Below are positions 17,457 through 26,500 of a DNA stretch of 53,901 nt, piece after piece. The notes under the pieces are model-generated. The model saw nothing but the letters and a program-made list of their open reading frames with translations, made no database searches and was not told the origin of the DNA. Source of the DNA: Brevundimonas sp. G8. GTDB lineage: Bacteria > Pseudomonadota > Alphaproteobacteria > Caulobacterales > Caulobacteraceae. The stretch is taken from contig NZ_LR732816.1 of the NCBI RefSeq assembly GCF_902506205.1, forward strand, positions 409,105 through 463,005. Direction: 5' to 3'. The translations under genes and the position numbers were made by a program. Position 1 is the stretch's first letter, and every line of letters starts with the position of its first letter.

Positions 17457-18489
17457 TATCCTCTCGTCTTCGATCCGCCAGTTCGACCAGCCAACGGCCG
17501 GCGGCCTCGACGCCCTCCCCGCGCAGATCGTGTCGGGCCTGCGGGTCAAGGCTCCGCGCCGAAGCAATAATCCCCGGCCAAGCCTTAGGTTCGGGCCATG
17601 CGGCCAAGACGACGGCCGCGCCGGCCTGGGCAAGCCCTGCAGCCTTGGCCGCCTGCTCCTCATAGGGTCGAGGTTCCGGCAGGCAGACGAACGGACGATC
17701 CGCTCCGAGAACGGCGTCGACAAGGCCGTCGCCCGCCGCTCCGACAACGACGCCGGCCTTCTGGATTTCCGAGTTCACATCCTCAATCCAGCCCTTCAAC
17801 ACCAAATTTGGCGGCGCGTGACACGGCGGCGTCACAGGCCCGATCACCGTCCATTGCAGGTTCGGCGTCGCGGAGGCGGCTGCGGCCAGTCGGTCCCCGT
17901 CGATCGGCGCGCCGCCTCGCCCGTGAACGACCAGGACCGCGTCGTGATCGCCCGAACCGACCTCTGCGCGTCGCGACGGCGCAAAGTAACGGGTCCGCGC
18001 ACGCACCCAGTCTGGCGTATCGGGATGCTCCAGCCTTGGGTGCCAGGGCGCGAGCAGAGCCTCTGCACCCCGGAAGGCCTCCAGATGGGCTGTATCCGTT
18101 CGCGCGCCGGACAGCCGCACATAGACGACCGGCGTCGACGCCAGCCTGGCCAGGAGCGCCACCTCGACCGACACATCCACCACGACGAGGGCCGGGGCGG
18201 CCGTCGCGATCCATGTCGACAGGTCGCCGACCCGCTGGCGCAATCCCGCGACGCCATAGGGCGCATAATGAAGCGCCTTGGGCAGATTCGGTCCGCCGTC
18301 CGCGCCGAACCCCGTGGCGGCGTCCACTCGGTCGTCGGGTAGATCAAGCACGGCGACCTCGCCGCCACGACCCGCGAGCCCGGTCCCCAGAAGGACGAAC
18401 CGCGTCGGCGCGGCGGCCGCGACCTGAAGGGCGCGTTGACGATGCCCCTCCCCCTGATGGTGGACATAGTAGCCGATCGGACGGGTCAT
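17446..18489 (-). CDS. GT28/MurG-like (GT-B fold) glycosyltransferase
   Basis: 347 aa from ATG 18489, in an ATGA overlap with the upstream GT2. The N-terminus IGYYVHHQGEGHRQRALQVA has the glycine/histidine loop (GHxxR) typical of GT-B enzymes of the MurG/UGT type. The C-terminal half has GAAGDGLVDAVLGADRPFVC (about 263-282), followed by EPRPYEEQAAKAAGLAQAGA, the nucleotide-sugar site pattern. There is no transmembrane segment. It is probably a membrane-associated transferase using a lipid or glycoside acceptor. It is coupled to the flavoprotein gene downstream by an 11-bp overlap. Confidence 0.75.
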   Translation of the reverse strand: MTRPIGYYVHHQGEGHRQRALQVAAAAPTRFVLLGTGLAGRGGEVAVLDLPDDRVDAATGFGADGGPNLPKALHYAPYGVAGLRQRVGDLSTWIATAAPALVVVDVSVEVALLARLASTPVVYVRLSGARTDTAHLEAFRGAEALLAPWHPRLEHPDTPDWVRARTRYFAPSRRAEVGSGDHDAVLVVHGRGGAPIDGDRLAAAASATPNLQWTVIGPVTPPCHAPPNLVLKGWIEDVNSEIQKAGVVVGAAGDGLVDAVLGADRPFVCLPEPRPYEEQAAKAAGLAQAGAAVVLAAWPEPKAWPGIIASARSLDPQARHDLRGEGVEAAGRWLVELADRRREDNDA

Positions 18490-19433
18490 GGCGCGATGCC
18501 GTCGGGTTGAGGCCTGCCATTCAGCTCCAGCGCATAGTCCAGCGGCATGGGCGGCAGATGCGGCTCTGCCTCCGCGATCCGCTGCGCGCCGTCGGGCAGA
18601 CGGCGAAGGTCGCGGCGCCACAAGGCGCGGGCCCGCCAATGGGGAAAGGCGGGCGCCCTCATGGGCTCCTGTCCCGCCGTCTGGCGCGCCAGGCGGGCCA
18701 TGGCCTGGGCCATGCCGTCCTGCGCCCGGCCGTGCGCGCGCGCGGAGACGCGGGTCCATACGCTGAGTGGATGAACCAGTCTGGCGCCGGCGCGCTGGGC
18801 CGCCAGCACCAGGGCGCGATCCTCGCCGGTGGGCAAAAGCGGCGTCCCGCCTGCCGCCCTGTAGGCCGCAGCGGTGATGGCGAGACTGGCGCCGGTGTGG
18901 TCGCCGTGGCGGGGAGCCGGATCCCAGGGGACCGGGTCCAGGGCGTCCTCGATCGCCCTCACCTCCCGCCAGTAATCGCGCCAGACGGCCCAACCGCTTT
19001 GGAGCGCCTGGCTCTCCGGTTCGTCCTCGTCCAGCGACAGGGCGCCCCCGACGAGATCGGCTCCCCCAGAGACGGCGGCGAGATTGGCTGAAACCCAGTC
19101 CGTCGGCGGCCGGGCGTCGGCGTCGGTCGAAAGAAGGACCCCCTCCCCGTCCAGGAGCTCCAGGCCCAGGTCCATGGCCGCCGCCCGGGCGCTGCCCGCA
19201 TGGGCGTGCTCCGGCGGAAACGTGTGTTCGACCACGGACAGCGTCAGTGTGGCGCGATGGGCGGCGGCGACCCCCTCGGCATGCCGCCGGCTCCCGTCGG
19301 TCGTATTGTTGATGCAGAGCGCCACGCGCACCCGGCCCACGCCGGTCTGGCGCGCGAGCGCATCGAGCAGGCGCGGAAGGCGGTCAGCCTCGTTCCGCGC
19401 GGGCACGCAGACACAGAAGGGGACGACGCTCAC
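18486..19433 (-). CDS. Family 2 glycosyltransferase
   Basis: 315 aa. N-terminal FCVCVPARNEADRLPRLLDA and the DxD-containing LLSTDADARPPTDWV (about residues 99-113) mark a GT-A/GT2 enzyme. The later HGDHTGASLAITAAAYRAAGG and LLPTGEDRALVLAAQRAGA supply the acceptor-side ED motif. It has no membrane spans. It is the second gene of the seven-gene operon, with its start overlapping the GT4 stop by 4 bp and its stop overlapping the GT28-like start by 4 bp. Confidence 0.85.
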   Translation of the reverse strand: MSVVPFCVCVPARNEADRLPRLLDALARQTGVGRVRVALCINNTTDGSRRHAEGVAAAHRATLTLSVVEHTFPPEHAHAGSARAAAMDLGLELLDGEGVLLSTDADARPPTDWVSANLAAVSGGADLVGGALSLDEDEPESQALQSGWAVWRDYWREVRAIEDALDPVPWDPAPRHGDHTGASLAITAAAYRAAGGTPLLPTGEDRALVLAAQRAGARLVHPLSVWTRVSARAHGRAQDGMAQAMARLARQTAGQEPMRAPAFPHWRARALWRRDLRRLPDGAQRIAEAEPHLPPMPLDYALELNGRPQPDGIAP

Positions 19434-20527
19434 GCGGTGAGCCGGTCGGCAGGGCTGTCATTGGCGACGGCCAGCCGTTCCGCCGTCAGATCGCGATAGA
19501 GCGCCTCGTATCGCCGCACCATCTCACCGGCGTCGCAGGCCTGCTCGGCCCGCGCCCGGCAGGCGCGGCGCGACAGTCCGACGGCAACGCGGGCGGCGCG
19601 GGCGAGGTCGGCGGGATCGTCCGGCGACGCCAGCACGCCGCAGGCCGGCGTGAGGATTTCCGGTATGGCGCCCCGCGCAAAGGCCGCAACGGGCGTGCCG
19701 CTCGCCAGAGCCTCGGCGACGACGAGGCCGTAGGGCTCGTCCCAGCACGGCGTGCACAGAGCAGCGGCGGCATGGCCGATCTCTCGCGCCAGAGCGCGGT
19801 GGTCGAGGTGACCGAGATACAGGGTGTCGGACGACAGCCGCGGCAGGATTTCGCGGCGATGATAGTCCGGGTCGGCGATCGGCCCGGCGACCCGGAGCGG
19901 CAGCCCGGCCAGGCGAGCGGCGTCCAAGGCGTGGTGCAGCCCCTTTTCCGGAACGATCCGTCCGTACCAGATCAGATGCGGCGGTCCGGACGTCTCGGCG
20001 TGAAACGGGAAGCTTTCGAGGTCGATCCCGTTCAGGATGACATGATCCAGCGGCACGACGTCCTGCCAGCTCGCCCTGATGGATTTCGAGACGCCGACAT
20101 AACGGATGTTTCCGCCTCTGCTTTCGCGCACCCCGCTTTCCAGCCAACAGAAAGGCGGGGTGTGAAGCGTGGTCACCACGGGCATGGGCAGGGTGTCGGC
20201 CATCGACACCGGCAGATAGTGCAGGCTGTTGTTGTGGATCACGTCGAAGCGGCTTCGACGCAGCCGCGTCATCAGGGACAGATAGGCATGATGCTCGCGG
20301 AAAAAGGCGACGTCGCCCGCTTCAGCGGTCCCGACCTTCGCCATCTCCGTCTGTTCGCAGATCGCCTCAAGGCCAAGCGCAGGATCGGATCGCGTCGCCG
20401 CGAAGAGGGTGACGTCATGGCCGTGCCGCCGCAGCAGACGACAGAGCAGATGGGTGTGCATCTCCAGCCCGCCGGCGAACGGCTCGGCGATGGGATATTT
20501 AAGATGTGCGATGACGCCGATGCGCAT
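19430..20527 (-). CDS. Family 4 glycosyltransferase (first gene of glycoconjugate operon)
   Basis: 365 aa from ATG 20527, the start that gives the canonical MRIGVIAHLKYPIAEPFAGG. GT-B features: GGLEMHTHLLCRLLRRHGHD (about 18-37), IWYGRIVPEKGLHHALDA (about 195-212) and the E-x7-E site in PCWDEPYGLVVAEALASGTP. Family members use UDP- or GDP-activated sugars. It is the promoter-proximal gene of the operon; the 280-bp divergent region upstream should hold the promoter, but none was convincing on the minus strand. Confidence 0.88.
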   Translation of the reverse strand: MRIGVIAHLKYPIAEPFAGGLEMHTHLLCRLLRRHGHDVTLFAATRSDPALGLEAICEQTEMAKVGTAEAGDVAFFREHHAYLSLMTRLRRSRFDVIHNNSLHYLPVSMADTLPMPVVTTLHTPPFCWLESGVRESRGGNIRYVGVSKSIRASWQDVVPLDHVILNGIDLESFPFHAETSGPPHLIWYGRIVPEKGLHHALDAARLAGLPLRVAGPIADPDYHRREILPRLSSDTLYLGHLDHRALAREIGHAAAALCTPCWDEPYGLVVAEALASGTPVAAFARGAIPEILTPACGVLASPDDPADLARAARVAVGLSRRACRARAEQACDAGEMVRRYEALYRDLTAERLAVANDSPADRLTA

Positions 20528-20751
20528 CAAATTCCGGCCCTGCCCCAAACCGAGCCCTATTGGGCCCGTCCAACGTATCTCGCGTGGTGAGGTAAGACCA
20601 ACCGTGGCCGATCGGTTCCTGTGTGCGGTTTCGCTCTCCACCATGTCACGTTTGATGGGCGGGTTGGCAGTAGGGCGCAGTCGATATCCTGGCGAAGGAC
20701 CGACGAATACACACGCCTTCTTGTCGCGCGGCGAAGACTTTCAACTTTCTT

Positions 20752-20776
20752 GGACCCTGAGACGCGAACGCGCGTT
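20752..20776 (+). promoter_or_regulatory. Probable sigma-EcfG type promoter (one mismatch)
   Basis: GGACC (20752-20756), 16-bp spacer, CGTT (20773-20776). The -35 differs from GGAAC by one base. It is 31 bp upstream of the ATG at 20807. Confidence 0.45.
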
Positions 20777-20806
20777 CCCGGCTTTGAGCAACCCGAGAGG
20801 AAACCT

Positions 20807-21103
20807 ATGACCGCACCGATCACATCAACCTTCGCAACGCGTCGAGACGCCGAGATGGTGGTCGAACGCCTTGTTCAGACCCATGGGGTCGCCCGGGACG
20901 CCATCCGGGTCGCTCCCGATGGGCAAGAGAATACGGTGGGCGACAGGGCGTCCGGCGGCGATCTGGAAGCTGCAGATCCCAGTGTCGAGGCGAGATCGGA
21001 CGCGCCGGTGGAAGGGCGGATCGCGGTCTCGGTCACGCCAAGCTCGGCGGACGACGCCGAAACCCTTCGGGCCGCGTTCCGAGAGTTCAACGGCGAGGCC
21101 TGA
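20807..21103 (+). CDS. Small conserved-looking protein of unknown function
   Basis: 98 aa from ATG 20807 behind a GAGAGG ribosome site. Residues 1-45 (ITSTFATRRDAEMVVERLVQ) and the end (IAVSVTPSSADDAETLRAAF) make a ferredoxin-like beta-alpha-beta pattern split by an acidic low-complexity linker. This resembles small stress-induced alphaproteobacterial proteins that echo the N-terminal module of YflT-type proteins. The EcfG-like promoter upstream supports stress induction. Its function is not known. Confidence 0.7.
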   Translation: MTAPITSTFATRRDAEMVVERLVQTHGVARDAIRVAPDGQENTVGDRASGGDLEAADPSVEARSDAPVEGRIAVSVTPSSADDAETLRAAFREFNGEA

Positions 21104-21262
21104 GCCGAATGCTACCGCGTCTGTCTAGACCCGCAACGACGCTTTCACGCGCCGCATCCGCCGACAGAGGCAGGAGCGAGCGCCCGTCTCGCCCGCCATG
21201 CCGACGCGTTCCTGTCCCAGGCGGCTGAGCCCGACCGTTCAACGAAAAGGAGGCCCTCGACC

Positions 21263-21829
21263 ATGTCCGAACCCCTCTCAACCGACGCCGACGTTCAGTC
21301 GCCGGCCTTCAACGACAAGGATGATGTGGAGGGCGCCTATGACGCCACCAGCATCCGCGCCGTCATGATCAACCGGCCGCGTCAGGCGCTGTATGACTAT
21401 TGGCGCGATTTCCGGAACCTGCCCAGCTTCATGGAGAATGTGAAGTCGGTCGATGTGCTGGACGACGCCCGGTCCAGTTGGACCGTCGCCGGTCCGGCGG
21501 GCGCGGAAATCGAACTGGTGAGCGAGATCACCGACGACCGTCCCGGCGAATACATCGCCTGGCGCTCCACCGAGGACAGCGACGTCGATCACGAGGGCTG
21601 GATCGCGTTTCGCGACAACGCCTTCGGCCGAGGCACCGAGGTCCGCGTTCTGATCAGCTACGACCCGCCTGCGGGCGCCGTCGGCAAACTGGTCGCGAAG
21701 GTCATGCAGCGAGAGCCCCGGGTTCAGGCCCGGCGCGAACTGCGGCGCTTCAAGCAACTGATGGAAACGGGCGAGGTCCCGACGTCCAAGGCCCCCGACG
21801 CGGCGCCGCGCGCCGATCGTCATTTCTGA
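21263..21829 (+). CDS. SRPBCC (START/polyketide-cyclase-like) protein
   Basis: 188 aa, start supported by AAGGAGG. The core (about 35-165) reads [20 protein letters not shown], then [18 protein letters not shown] and [20 protein letters not shown], the standard order of a SRPBCC cyclase/dehydrase domain with a hydrophobic pocket. It is soluble and cytoplasmic. It lies 17 bp upstream of the zinc alcohol dehydrogenase gene; the two are often paired in alphaproteobacteria, probably as a stress operon. The ligand is unknown. Confidence 0.88.
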   Translation: MSEPLSTDADVQSPAFNDKDDVEGAYDATSIRAVMINRPRQALYDYWRDFRNLPSFMENVKSVDVLDDARSSWTVAGPAGAEIELVSEITDDRPGEYIAWRSTEDSDVDHEGWIAFRDNAFGRGTEVRVLISYDPPAGAVGKLVAKVMQREPRVQARRELRRFKQLMETGEVPTSKAPDAAPRADRHF

Positions 21830-21846
21830 TCCCGGAAGGAAGTCCC

Positions 21847-23022
21847 ATGCGCGCCCTGACCTGGCACGGCAAACACAATGTTCAGGTGGATACGGTCCCC
21901 GATCCTCAGATCATCAACCCCCGCGATGCGATCATCAAGATCACGGCCACGGCCATCTGCGGCTCGGACCTGCACCTCTACGACAGCGTCATCCCCGGCA
22001 TGTCCAATGGCGACATCCTCGGCCACGAGTTCATGGGCGAGGTCGTCGAGATCGGCCGGGGCGACACCAGCCTTCAAGTCGGTCAGAAGGTGGTCGTGCC
22101 CTTCGTGATCGCCTGCGGCTCCTGCTTCCATTGCGGCAAAGAGCAGTTTTCGGCCTGCGACAACTCCAATCCGGCCGACAAGTCCGATGCGTCCGAGATC
22201 GCCTACGGCTATCCGGCCGCCGGCCTGTTCGGCTATTCCCACCTGACCGGCGGCTATGCCGGCGGCCAGGCGGAATATGTTCGCGTCCCCTATTCCGACA
22301 TCGGCCCGATCGTCGTGCCCGACGGGATCGAGGACGAGCGGGTGCTGTTCCTGTCCGACATCTTCCCCACCGGCTGGATGGCGGCCGAGAACGCCGGGAT
22401 CGAGCCGGGCGACACGGTGGCGATCTGGGGCTGCGGTCCGGTCGGCCTGTTCGCGATCAAGAGCGCGAAACTGATGGGCGCCGGACGCATCATCGCCATC
22501 GACCATCACCCGCGCCGGCTTGAGCTCGCCAAAGCCAACGGGGCGGAGGTCCTCAACTATCACGAGGTCAAGATCCGCGAAGCCCTGATGGAGATGACCG
22601 CCGGCATCGGTCCGGACGCCTGTATCGACGCCGTCGGCATGGAGGCGCACGGCTTTTCACCCGACAACGTCATCGACGCCGTCAAGCAGGAGACCAGGCT
22701 TGGCACCGACCGTCCGCATGTGCTGCGGGAAACCCTCATGGCCTGCCGGAAGGGCGGTCGGATCTCCATACCGGGCGTCTATGGCGGACTCGGCGACAAG
22801 CTGCCGATCGGCGCGCTCATGCAAAAGGGCCTGACCATCAAGACCGGCCAGACGCATGTGCAGAAATATCTGCCCCAACTGCTGGACCTTGTCCTGGACG
22901 GCAAGATCGACACCACTGACCTCATCAGCCACCGCCTGCCGCTGGAGCAGGCCCCCGAGGCCTACAAAAACTTCCACGACAATCCGAACGAGTGGACGAA
23001 GGTCGTGCTCAAACCCCACTGA
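21847..23022 (+). CDS. Zinc-dependent alcohol dehydrogenase, formaldehyde-dehydrogenase-like
   Basis: 391 aa from ATG 21847 (SD GGAAGGA). Catalytic zinc: Cys in [12 protein letters not shown] (about 36-47) and [12 protein letters not shown] (about 60-71). Structural zinc: the four-Cys [16 protein letters not shown] (about 92-107). Rossmann: [20 protein letters not shown] (about 195-214), with D in IAIDHHPRR indicating NAD preference. The length and the inserts around [20 protein letters not shown] match the glutathione-independent formaldehyde dehydrogenase branch. It is cytosolic, probably detoxifying aldehydes. It follows the SRPBCC gene and ends in a large hairpin. Confidence 0.92.
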   Translation: MRALTWHGKHNVQVDTVPDPQIINPRDAIIKITATAICGSDLHLYDSVIPGMSNGDILGHEFMGEVVEIGRGDTSLQVGQKVVVPFVIACGSCFHCGKEQFSACDNSNPADKSDASEIAYGYPAAGLFGYSHLTGGYAGGQAEYVRVPYSDIGPIVVPDGIEDERVLFLSDIFPTGWMAAENAGIEPGDTVAIWGCGPVGLFAIKSAKLMGAGRIIAIDHHPRRLELAKANGAEVLNYHEVKIREALMEMTAGIGPDACIDAVGMEAHGFSPDNVIDAVKQETRLGTDRPHVLRETLMACRKGGRISIPGVYGGLGDKLPIGALMQKGLTIKTGQTHVQKYLPQLLDLVLDGKIDTTDLISHRLPLEQAPEAYKNFHDNPNEWTKVVLKPH

Positions 23023-23030
23023 TCGCGCCC

Positions 23031-23065
23031 GGCAGGCGGCCCCACAGGCCGAGGGGCGGCCTGCC
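23031..23065. terminator. Long GC-rich hairpin after alcohol dehydrogenase
   Basis: Arms 23031-23043 and 23053-23065 pair over 13 positions with a single central G-G mismatch and a 9-base loop. No T run follows. It could be an intrinsic-like or Rho-assisted end of the SRPBCC-dehydrogenase transcript or an mRNA-stabilising 3' structure. Confidence 0.5.
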
Positions 23066-23114
23066 GACAACGCCCTCCGGGCGTCCGTCCCCGGTTCGGC
23101 GCGACCCGGCGCCC

Positions 23115-23140
23115 GGAACAACCGCCCCGACCGGGAGGTT
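23115..23140 (+). promoter_or_regulatory. Probable sigma-EcfG type promoter (one mismatch)
   Basis: GGAAC (23115-23119), 17-bp spacer, GGTT (23137-23140; consensus CGTT). It is 50 bp upstream of the small gene at 23191. Confidence 0.5.
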
Positions 23141-23190
23141 TCAACCCCGAGGGTCCGTCAGAGGGCGGGCGTCACAGCAAGGACCATTTC

Positions 23191-23448
23191 ATGACCGAGC
23201 GTCTCTACACCTTGAGAATTGGACAGACCGACGGCCGCGAGCGCAGCGTCCAGGTCCGGTCGGAAACGGATGTTCAGGCGGCCGACGCCGCCGCCCCTCT
23301 GCTCTCGGAGGGCGAGACCATCCTGTCGATTTCGGAGATCCCGGACGACGGCGCGGTGGTCGCCGACGCGCCCGCGCCCAAGTCGCAGGCCGCCGAGCTC
23401 GCCCCCGTGACGCCGGGGGTCGCGGCCGCGCCACAAGACATCCGCTAG
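23191..23448 (+). CDS. Small protein of unknown function
   Basis: 85 aa. The first 60 residues (RLYTLRIGQTDGRERSVQVR ... EGETILSISEIPDDG) look like a small beta-alpha domain, followed by an Ala/Pro-rich tail. It is preceded by a candidate EcfG promoter. The family was not recognised. It is convergent with the unknown gene at 23477-23761. Confidence 0.6.
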   Translation: MTERLYTLRIGQTDGRERSVQVRSETDVQAADAAAPLLSEGETILSISEIPDDGAVVADAPAPKSQAAELAPVTPGVAAAPQDIR

Positions 23449-23476
23449 CCGGGAGCCGCCGACGAGGGCGTGGATG

Positions 23477-23761
23477 TCACGTCCGACCGGGACCCTGCGG
23501 CTGCGAAAAAATATAGACGCCCGCCGCGACGAGGCGATCGCGCAGGCCCGGATCGATCCCGTCAAAATCCTCGGTCGGCGGCGGCTCACATTCGACGACC
23601 AGACGACCGTCGCGCCAGACCCCGACCGGCGCCTTCAGCGCAAACGCCCGGCGTCGGGCCTGGCGAAGGGCGTCCGCGACATCGCTGGCGATGAGGGTCT
23701 CCGGCTCGCCCCCCTGACGGAAGCGCAACTGATAGCCCAGCACGGGCGTCCTCGGTCTCAT
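23477..23761 (-). CDS. Small protein of unknown function
   Basis: 94 aa, on the same strand as and 66 bp downstream of the GH65 gene. Features include LGYQLRFRQGGEPETLIASD, an arginine-rich helix and a GVWRDGRLVVECEPP strand. It resembles small domains that modify or accompany other proteins, but no family is recognised. A long plus-strand reading frame over the same bases has shadow-like composition and was not annotated. Confidence 0.5.
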   Translation of the reverse strand: MRPRTPVLGYQLRFRQGGEPETLIASDVADALRQARRRAFALKAPVGVWRDGRLVVECEPPPTEDFDGIDPGLRDRLVAAGVYIFSQPQGPGRT

Positions 23762-23827
23762 GACGCCCCCTCCCTGCCGGACCGAGCCGCACCCTGCGAA
23801 GTCACGTCGCGGCTGATCATCGCCGCC

Positions 23828-25912
23828 TCACGGACGCGACAGGACGGCGCGCTCAGCGCCGTGCTCCGCGCGCAGACGAACAGGTCGGCCTTCCAGCCAA
23901 AGGCGCTCCACCGTTATCGCCCTCCATCCCTCAGGAAGGACCACGGGCCGGGCGGGCCAGTCGGCGGGCGCGCCGCGCGCTTCCAGTCCGGTCAGGCCGT
24001 AGACAAGGCCGAGCAGCAGCCCCCCGAGGTTGGCGAAGAAGGGTCCCGCCGCGGTCGCGCTGTCCGGGTGGTCGGCCCGATACTCCAGACACTGGTGGAA
24101 CCGTCCGGCGTCGTAGGCTGCGTATCCCTCTTCGAACAGCGTCAGCGCCAGGGCGCAATCGCCGGCGAGCGCCGCCCAGGCGGCATACAGCGCTGGAAAC
24201 ATCGGCGAACCCACATAGGCCTTCCAGTGCGCCAGATAGACGTCGAGCGTGGCCTTCGCCACATCGGGTCCGGCCGGATATCCGCCCGGAAACAGGCCGG
24301 CCAGGGGTGATGACGTGGCCCCCTTGGGCTCGTCGATCCGGAAGCCGTCATGGGCGGCGATCACCCCATCCGCCCTGATGGGGAGGTAGAGCTGGTCGCA
24401 GACCTGACGCCAGGCCTCCGGCGAAGGCCTGCCCAGGGCCTCTGCGGCGGCCGTGGCGCGCCTCAAAACATCCTGGGCGAACATCAGGGTGAAGGCGTCG
24501 TTGTCCGGCGGAACCGGCACCTCGGCCGGACCGGTGGCCCGTTTCAACTCAAAGCCGCGAGCGGTTCGGACCATCCGGCTGACGATCCAGTCCGCGACCC
24601 CGCTCAGAACCGGCCAGGCCTCCTCGCGCAGGAAGGCCGCGTCGCCCGTCGCATCGGCATAGAGACTGAAGGCGCGTGCGACATGCAGCGATCCGTGGTC
24701 CTCGTGCGCCGCGCCCGATCCGCCGCCGGGCGTCGCCTCCTGCCCGGTCGAGGGCGCCGCCTCCCAGGGGAACTGCAGCCCCTGACGTCCCGACAGGCGG
24801 GCGTTGGCGCCCGCAGCGGCCAGGCCGCGACTGCGGAAGTCCAGCAGGGCGCGCGCGGCGTCGGGTTGGCTGAGGATCAGGGGTGGGACGCAGAAGGCGT
24901 CGATGTCCCACATCACATGGCCGTAGTAGTAGGAATAGTCATGCCAGGTCGCCAGGCCGAAGATCGAGGTCGCGGCCGGCGAGGCGGCGTGGACGGAACT
25001 GTTGAGATAGAAGAAGGCCGCGTCGATCAGGGCCTGATGCTCGGGCCGGGCGCCCTCGACCACGATCCGGCCCCGCCATAGGGCGCGCCAGGCCTCGCGG
25101 TTTCGGGTGCGCAAGGTCTCGAATCCGGTCTCGGCCGCACGCGCGACGCGGCGCACCGCCTCCTCGTCCGGCCGGGCGTGCACCAGCGAGGGGACCAGGG
25201 CCGCCATCTGTCGCAGGCGGGCGCCCCGTTTGCCGACGCGCCCGAAGTCGTAGGCCGTCTGGAGCGGCCCGGACGCATCCCAGGCGGAGACGCTCCGCGC
25301 CGCTTCCGGACGGGGCTCGGTCCAAAGGGCGAGCCCGCAGGTCGAGAGGTCGCCCTCGGTGGTCCAGAGCAGCGATCCGTCGCAGGCGGGCTCGGCTTCG
25401 CCCGGCGTATCGGTGCGGCGTCGCGTCACCCGCCCCCGCAGACCGGCGGTCGCAACGACCGCGCGAATCTGGAGCGCGCACGCCCTGTCGGGTCGCACAA
25501 AGACCTCTTGCAGCACCACGGTCGGGGCCGTGCGGCTTGCAAAGGTGACCACCTCGAACTGCGCCGTCACCTCCCCGAGGCAGGCGGTCCAGCGACTGGT
25601 CAATTCCCCGGTGGCGAAGTCGTAGTCCTGAACCAGGTCGGTGACGGACCAGGGCTGGTCCGACAGCCAGACGCCTTCGATGCAGACGTCGGCCGCCAAA
25701 GGATAGGGCACCGGCGCAGCCGCCTCGATCCGTCGCTCCGGATGTTCGCCGGCGACGCCGTTGACGAGGGTCATGCCGGGGGCGAGCGCCATCTCGCGGA
25801 CGCGCAGACCGATCAGGCCGTTGGACACATAGGCCGGCAGGGCGCCGTTGCGGGGGCCATGCGCCTGCGGCGGGCTGATCGGGCGCCAGGCGTTTCCCTC
25901 ACCGCCAGCCAT
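23828..25912 (-). CDS. GH65-type glycoside hydrolase (acid trehalase / PGGHG-like)
   Basis: 694 aa from ATG 25912, overlapping the preceding hydrolase gene by 14 bp. The N-terminal beta-sandwich begins YVSNGLIGLRVREM. The (alpha/alpha)6 barrel holds HVMWDIDAFCVPPLILSQP, where GH65 has its WDxE/D signature, then QGLQFPWEAAPSTGQEATP and EDHGSLHVARAFSLY, closely patterned like protein-glucosylgalactosylhydroxylysine glucosidase and acid trehalase. Unlike fungal acid trehalase it has no signal peptide, so it acts on cytoplasmic glucosides. Its operon includes a SemiSWEET sugar transporter, suggesting uptake and hydrolysis of a glucoside such as trehalose or kojibiose-like sugars. Phosphorylase activity cannot be excluded. 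Confidence 0.82.
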   Translation of the reverse strand: MAGGEGNAWRPISPPQAHGPRNGALPAYVSNGLIGLRVREMALAPGMTLVNGVAGEHPERRIEAAAPVPYPLAADVCIEGVWLSDQPWSVTDLVQDYDFATGELTSRWTACLGEVTAQFEVVTFASRTAPTVVLQEVFVRPDRACALQIRAVVATAGLRGRVTRRRTDTPGEAEPACDGSLLWTTEGDLSTCGLALWTEPRPEAARSVSAWDASGPLQTAYDFGRVGKRGARLRQMAALVPSLVHARPDEEAVRRVARAAETGFETLRTRNREAWRALWRGRIVVEGARPEHQALIDAAFFYLNSSVHAASPAATSIFGLATWHDYSYYYGHVMWDIDAFCVPPLILSQPDAARALLDFRSRGLAAAGANARLSGRQGLQFPWEAAPSTGQEATPGGGSGAAHEDHGSLHVARAFSLYADATGDAAFLREEAWPVLSGVADWIVSRMVRTARGFELKRATGPAEVPVPPDNDAFTLMFAQDVLRRATAAAEALGRPSPEAWRQVCDQLYLPIRADGVIAAHDGFRIDEPKGATSSPLAGLFPGGYPAGPDVAKATLDVYLAHWKAYVGSPMFPALYAAWAALAGDCALALTLFEEGYAAYDAGRFHQCLEYRADHPDSATAAGPFFANLGGLLLGLVYGLTGLEARGAPADWPARPVVLPEGWRAITVERLWLEGRPVRLRAEHGAERAVLSRP

Positions 25913-26498
25913 CGAGCACCTCGGCGCATTCGGCGGTTTCGACCTGCTGGGCGAACCGATCATGATAAAGGGCCAGCAGATGGTCGTGAGGGTCATCGGC
26001 GGAACTGCAGACCGCGTCGGTGACGACCACGACCCGGTATCCCAGATCGATGGCGCCCAGAACCGCCGCCAGAACGCAGACGTCGGTTTCGGCGCCGGTG
26101 ACCACCAGGGTGTCTATGCCGTGGGCGCGCAGTTCAGCGTCCAGCCCCGTGCCCAGCCACGGCGAATAGACCCTCTTGTCGATCAAGCGGCCGGGCGGCG
26201 TGAACCTCTGCAGCGGACCGGCGAGATCGATCATTGAAGGGCCCATCGCCTCCAGGGTCATCGAGGCCCAGCGGCGCCAGTAGTCGCGCCAGGTGCCCTG
26301 CCCTTCCCCTACGCACGCCGCCGGGATGAAACGGGTGAAGATCGTCCGGTCGGCCTTGGCCTCGCAGAGCTTGACGAGGACGGGCATGACCCGCTCGGCC
26401 CACGGCGTGCGCCATTCGGTGTCCTCGACGAACATCCGCTGCATGTCGACGCACAGGTGAATGGTCGTGGTCGGCAGGGGCGCATGCAGACCGGCCAC
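25899..26498 (-). CDS. Isochorismatase-family cysteine hydrolase
   Basis: 199 aa. The catalytic triad of the family is visible: Asp in CVDMQRMF (about residue 18), Lys in IDKRVYSPW (about 108) and Cys in GAETDVCVLAAVLG (about 141). Members hydrolyse amides or enol ethers such as nicotinamide, ureidoacrylate or isochorismate; this one cannot be assigned more narrowly. It is cytosolic and sits between the SemiSWEET-type gene (2 bp away) and the GH65 gene (14-bp overlap), in what looks like a single stress-driven operon. Confidence 0.9.
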   Translation of the reverse strand: MAGLHAPLPTTTIHLCVDMQRMFVEDTEWRTPWAERVMPVLVKLCEAKADRTIFTRFIPAACVGEGQGTWRDYWRRWASMTLEAMGPSMIDLAGPLQRFTPPGRLIDKRVYSPWLGTGLDAELRAHGIDTLVVTGAETDVCVLAAVLGAIDLGYRVVVVTDAVCSSADDPHDHLLALYHDRFAQQVETAECAEVLDGWR

Positions 26499-26500
26499 GG

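Noticed and set aside
23474..24310. Plus-strand frame over the GH65 3' end and the small unknown gene
   Set aside because: Arginine/glutamine-rich composition without domain features; the GH65 gene on the other strand is well supported.
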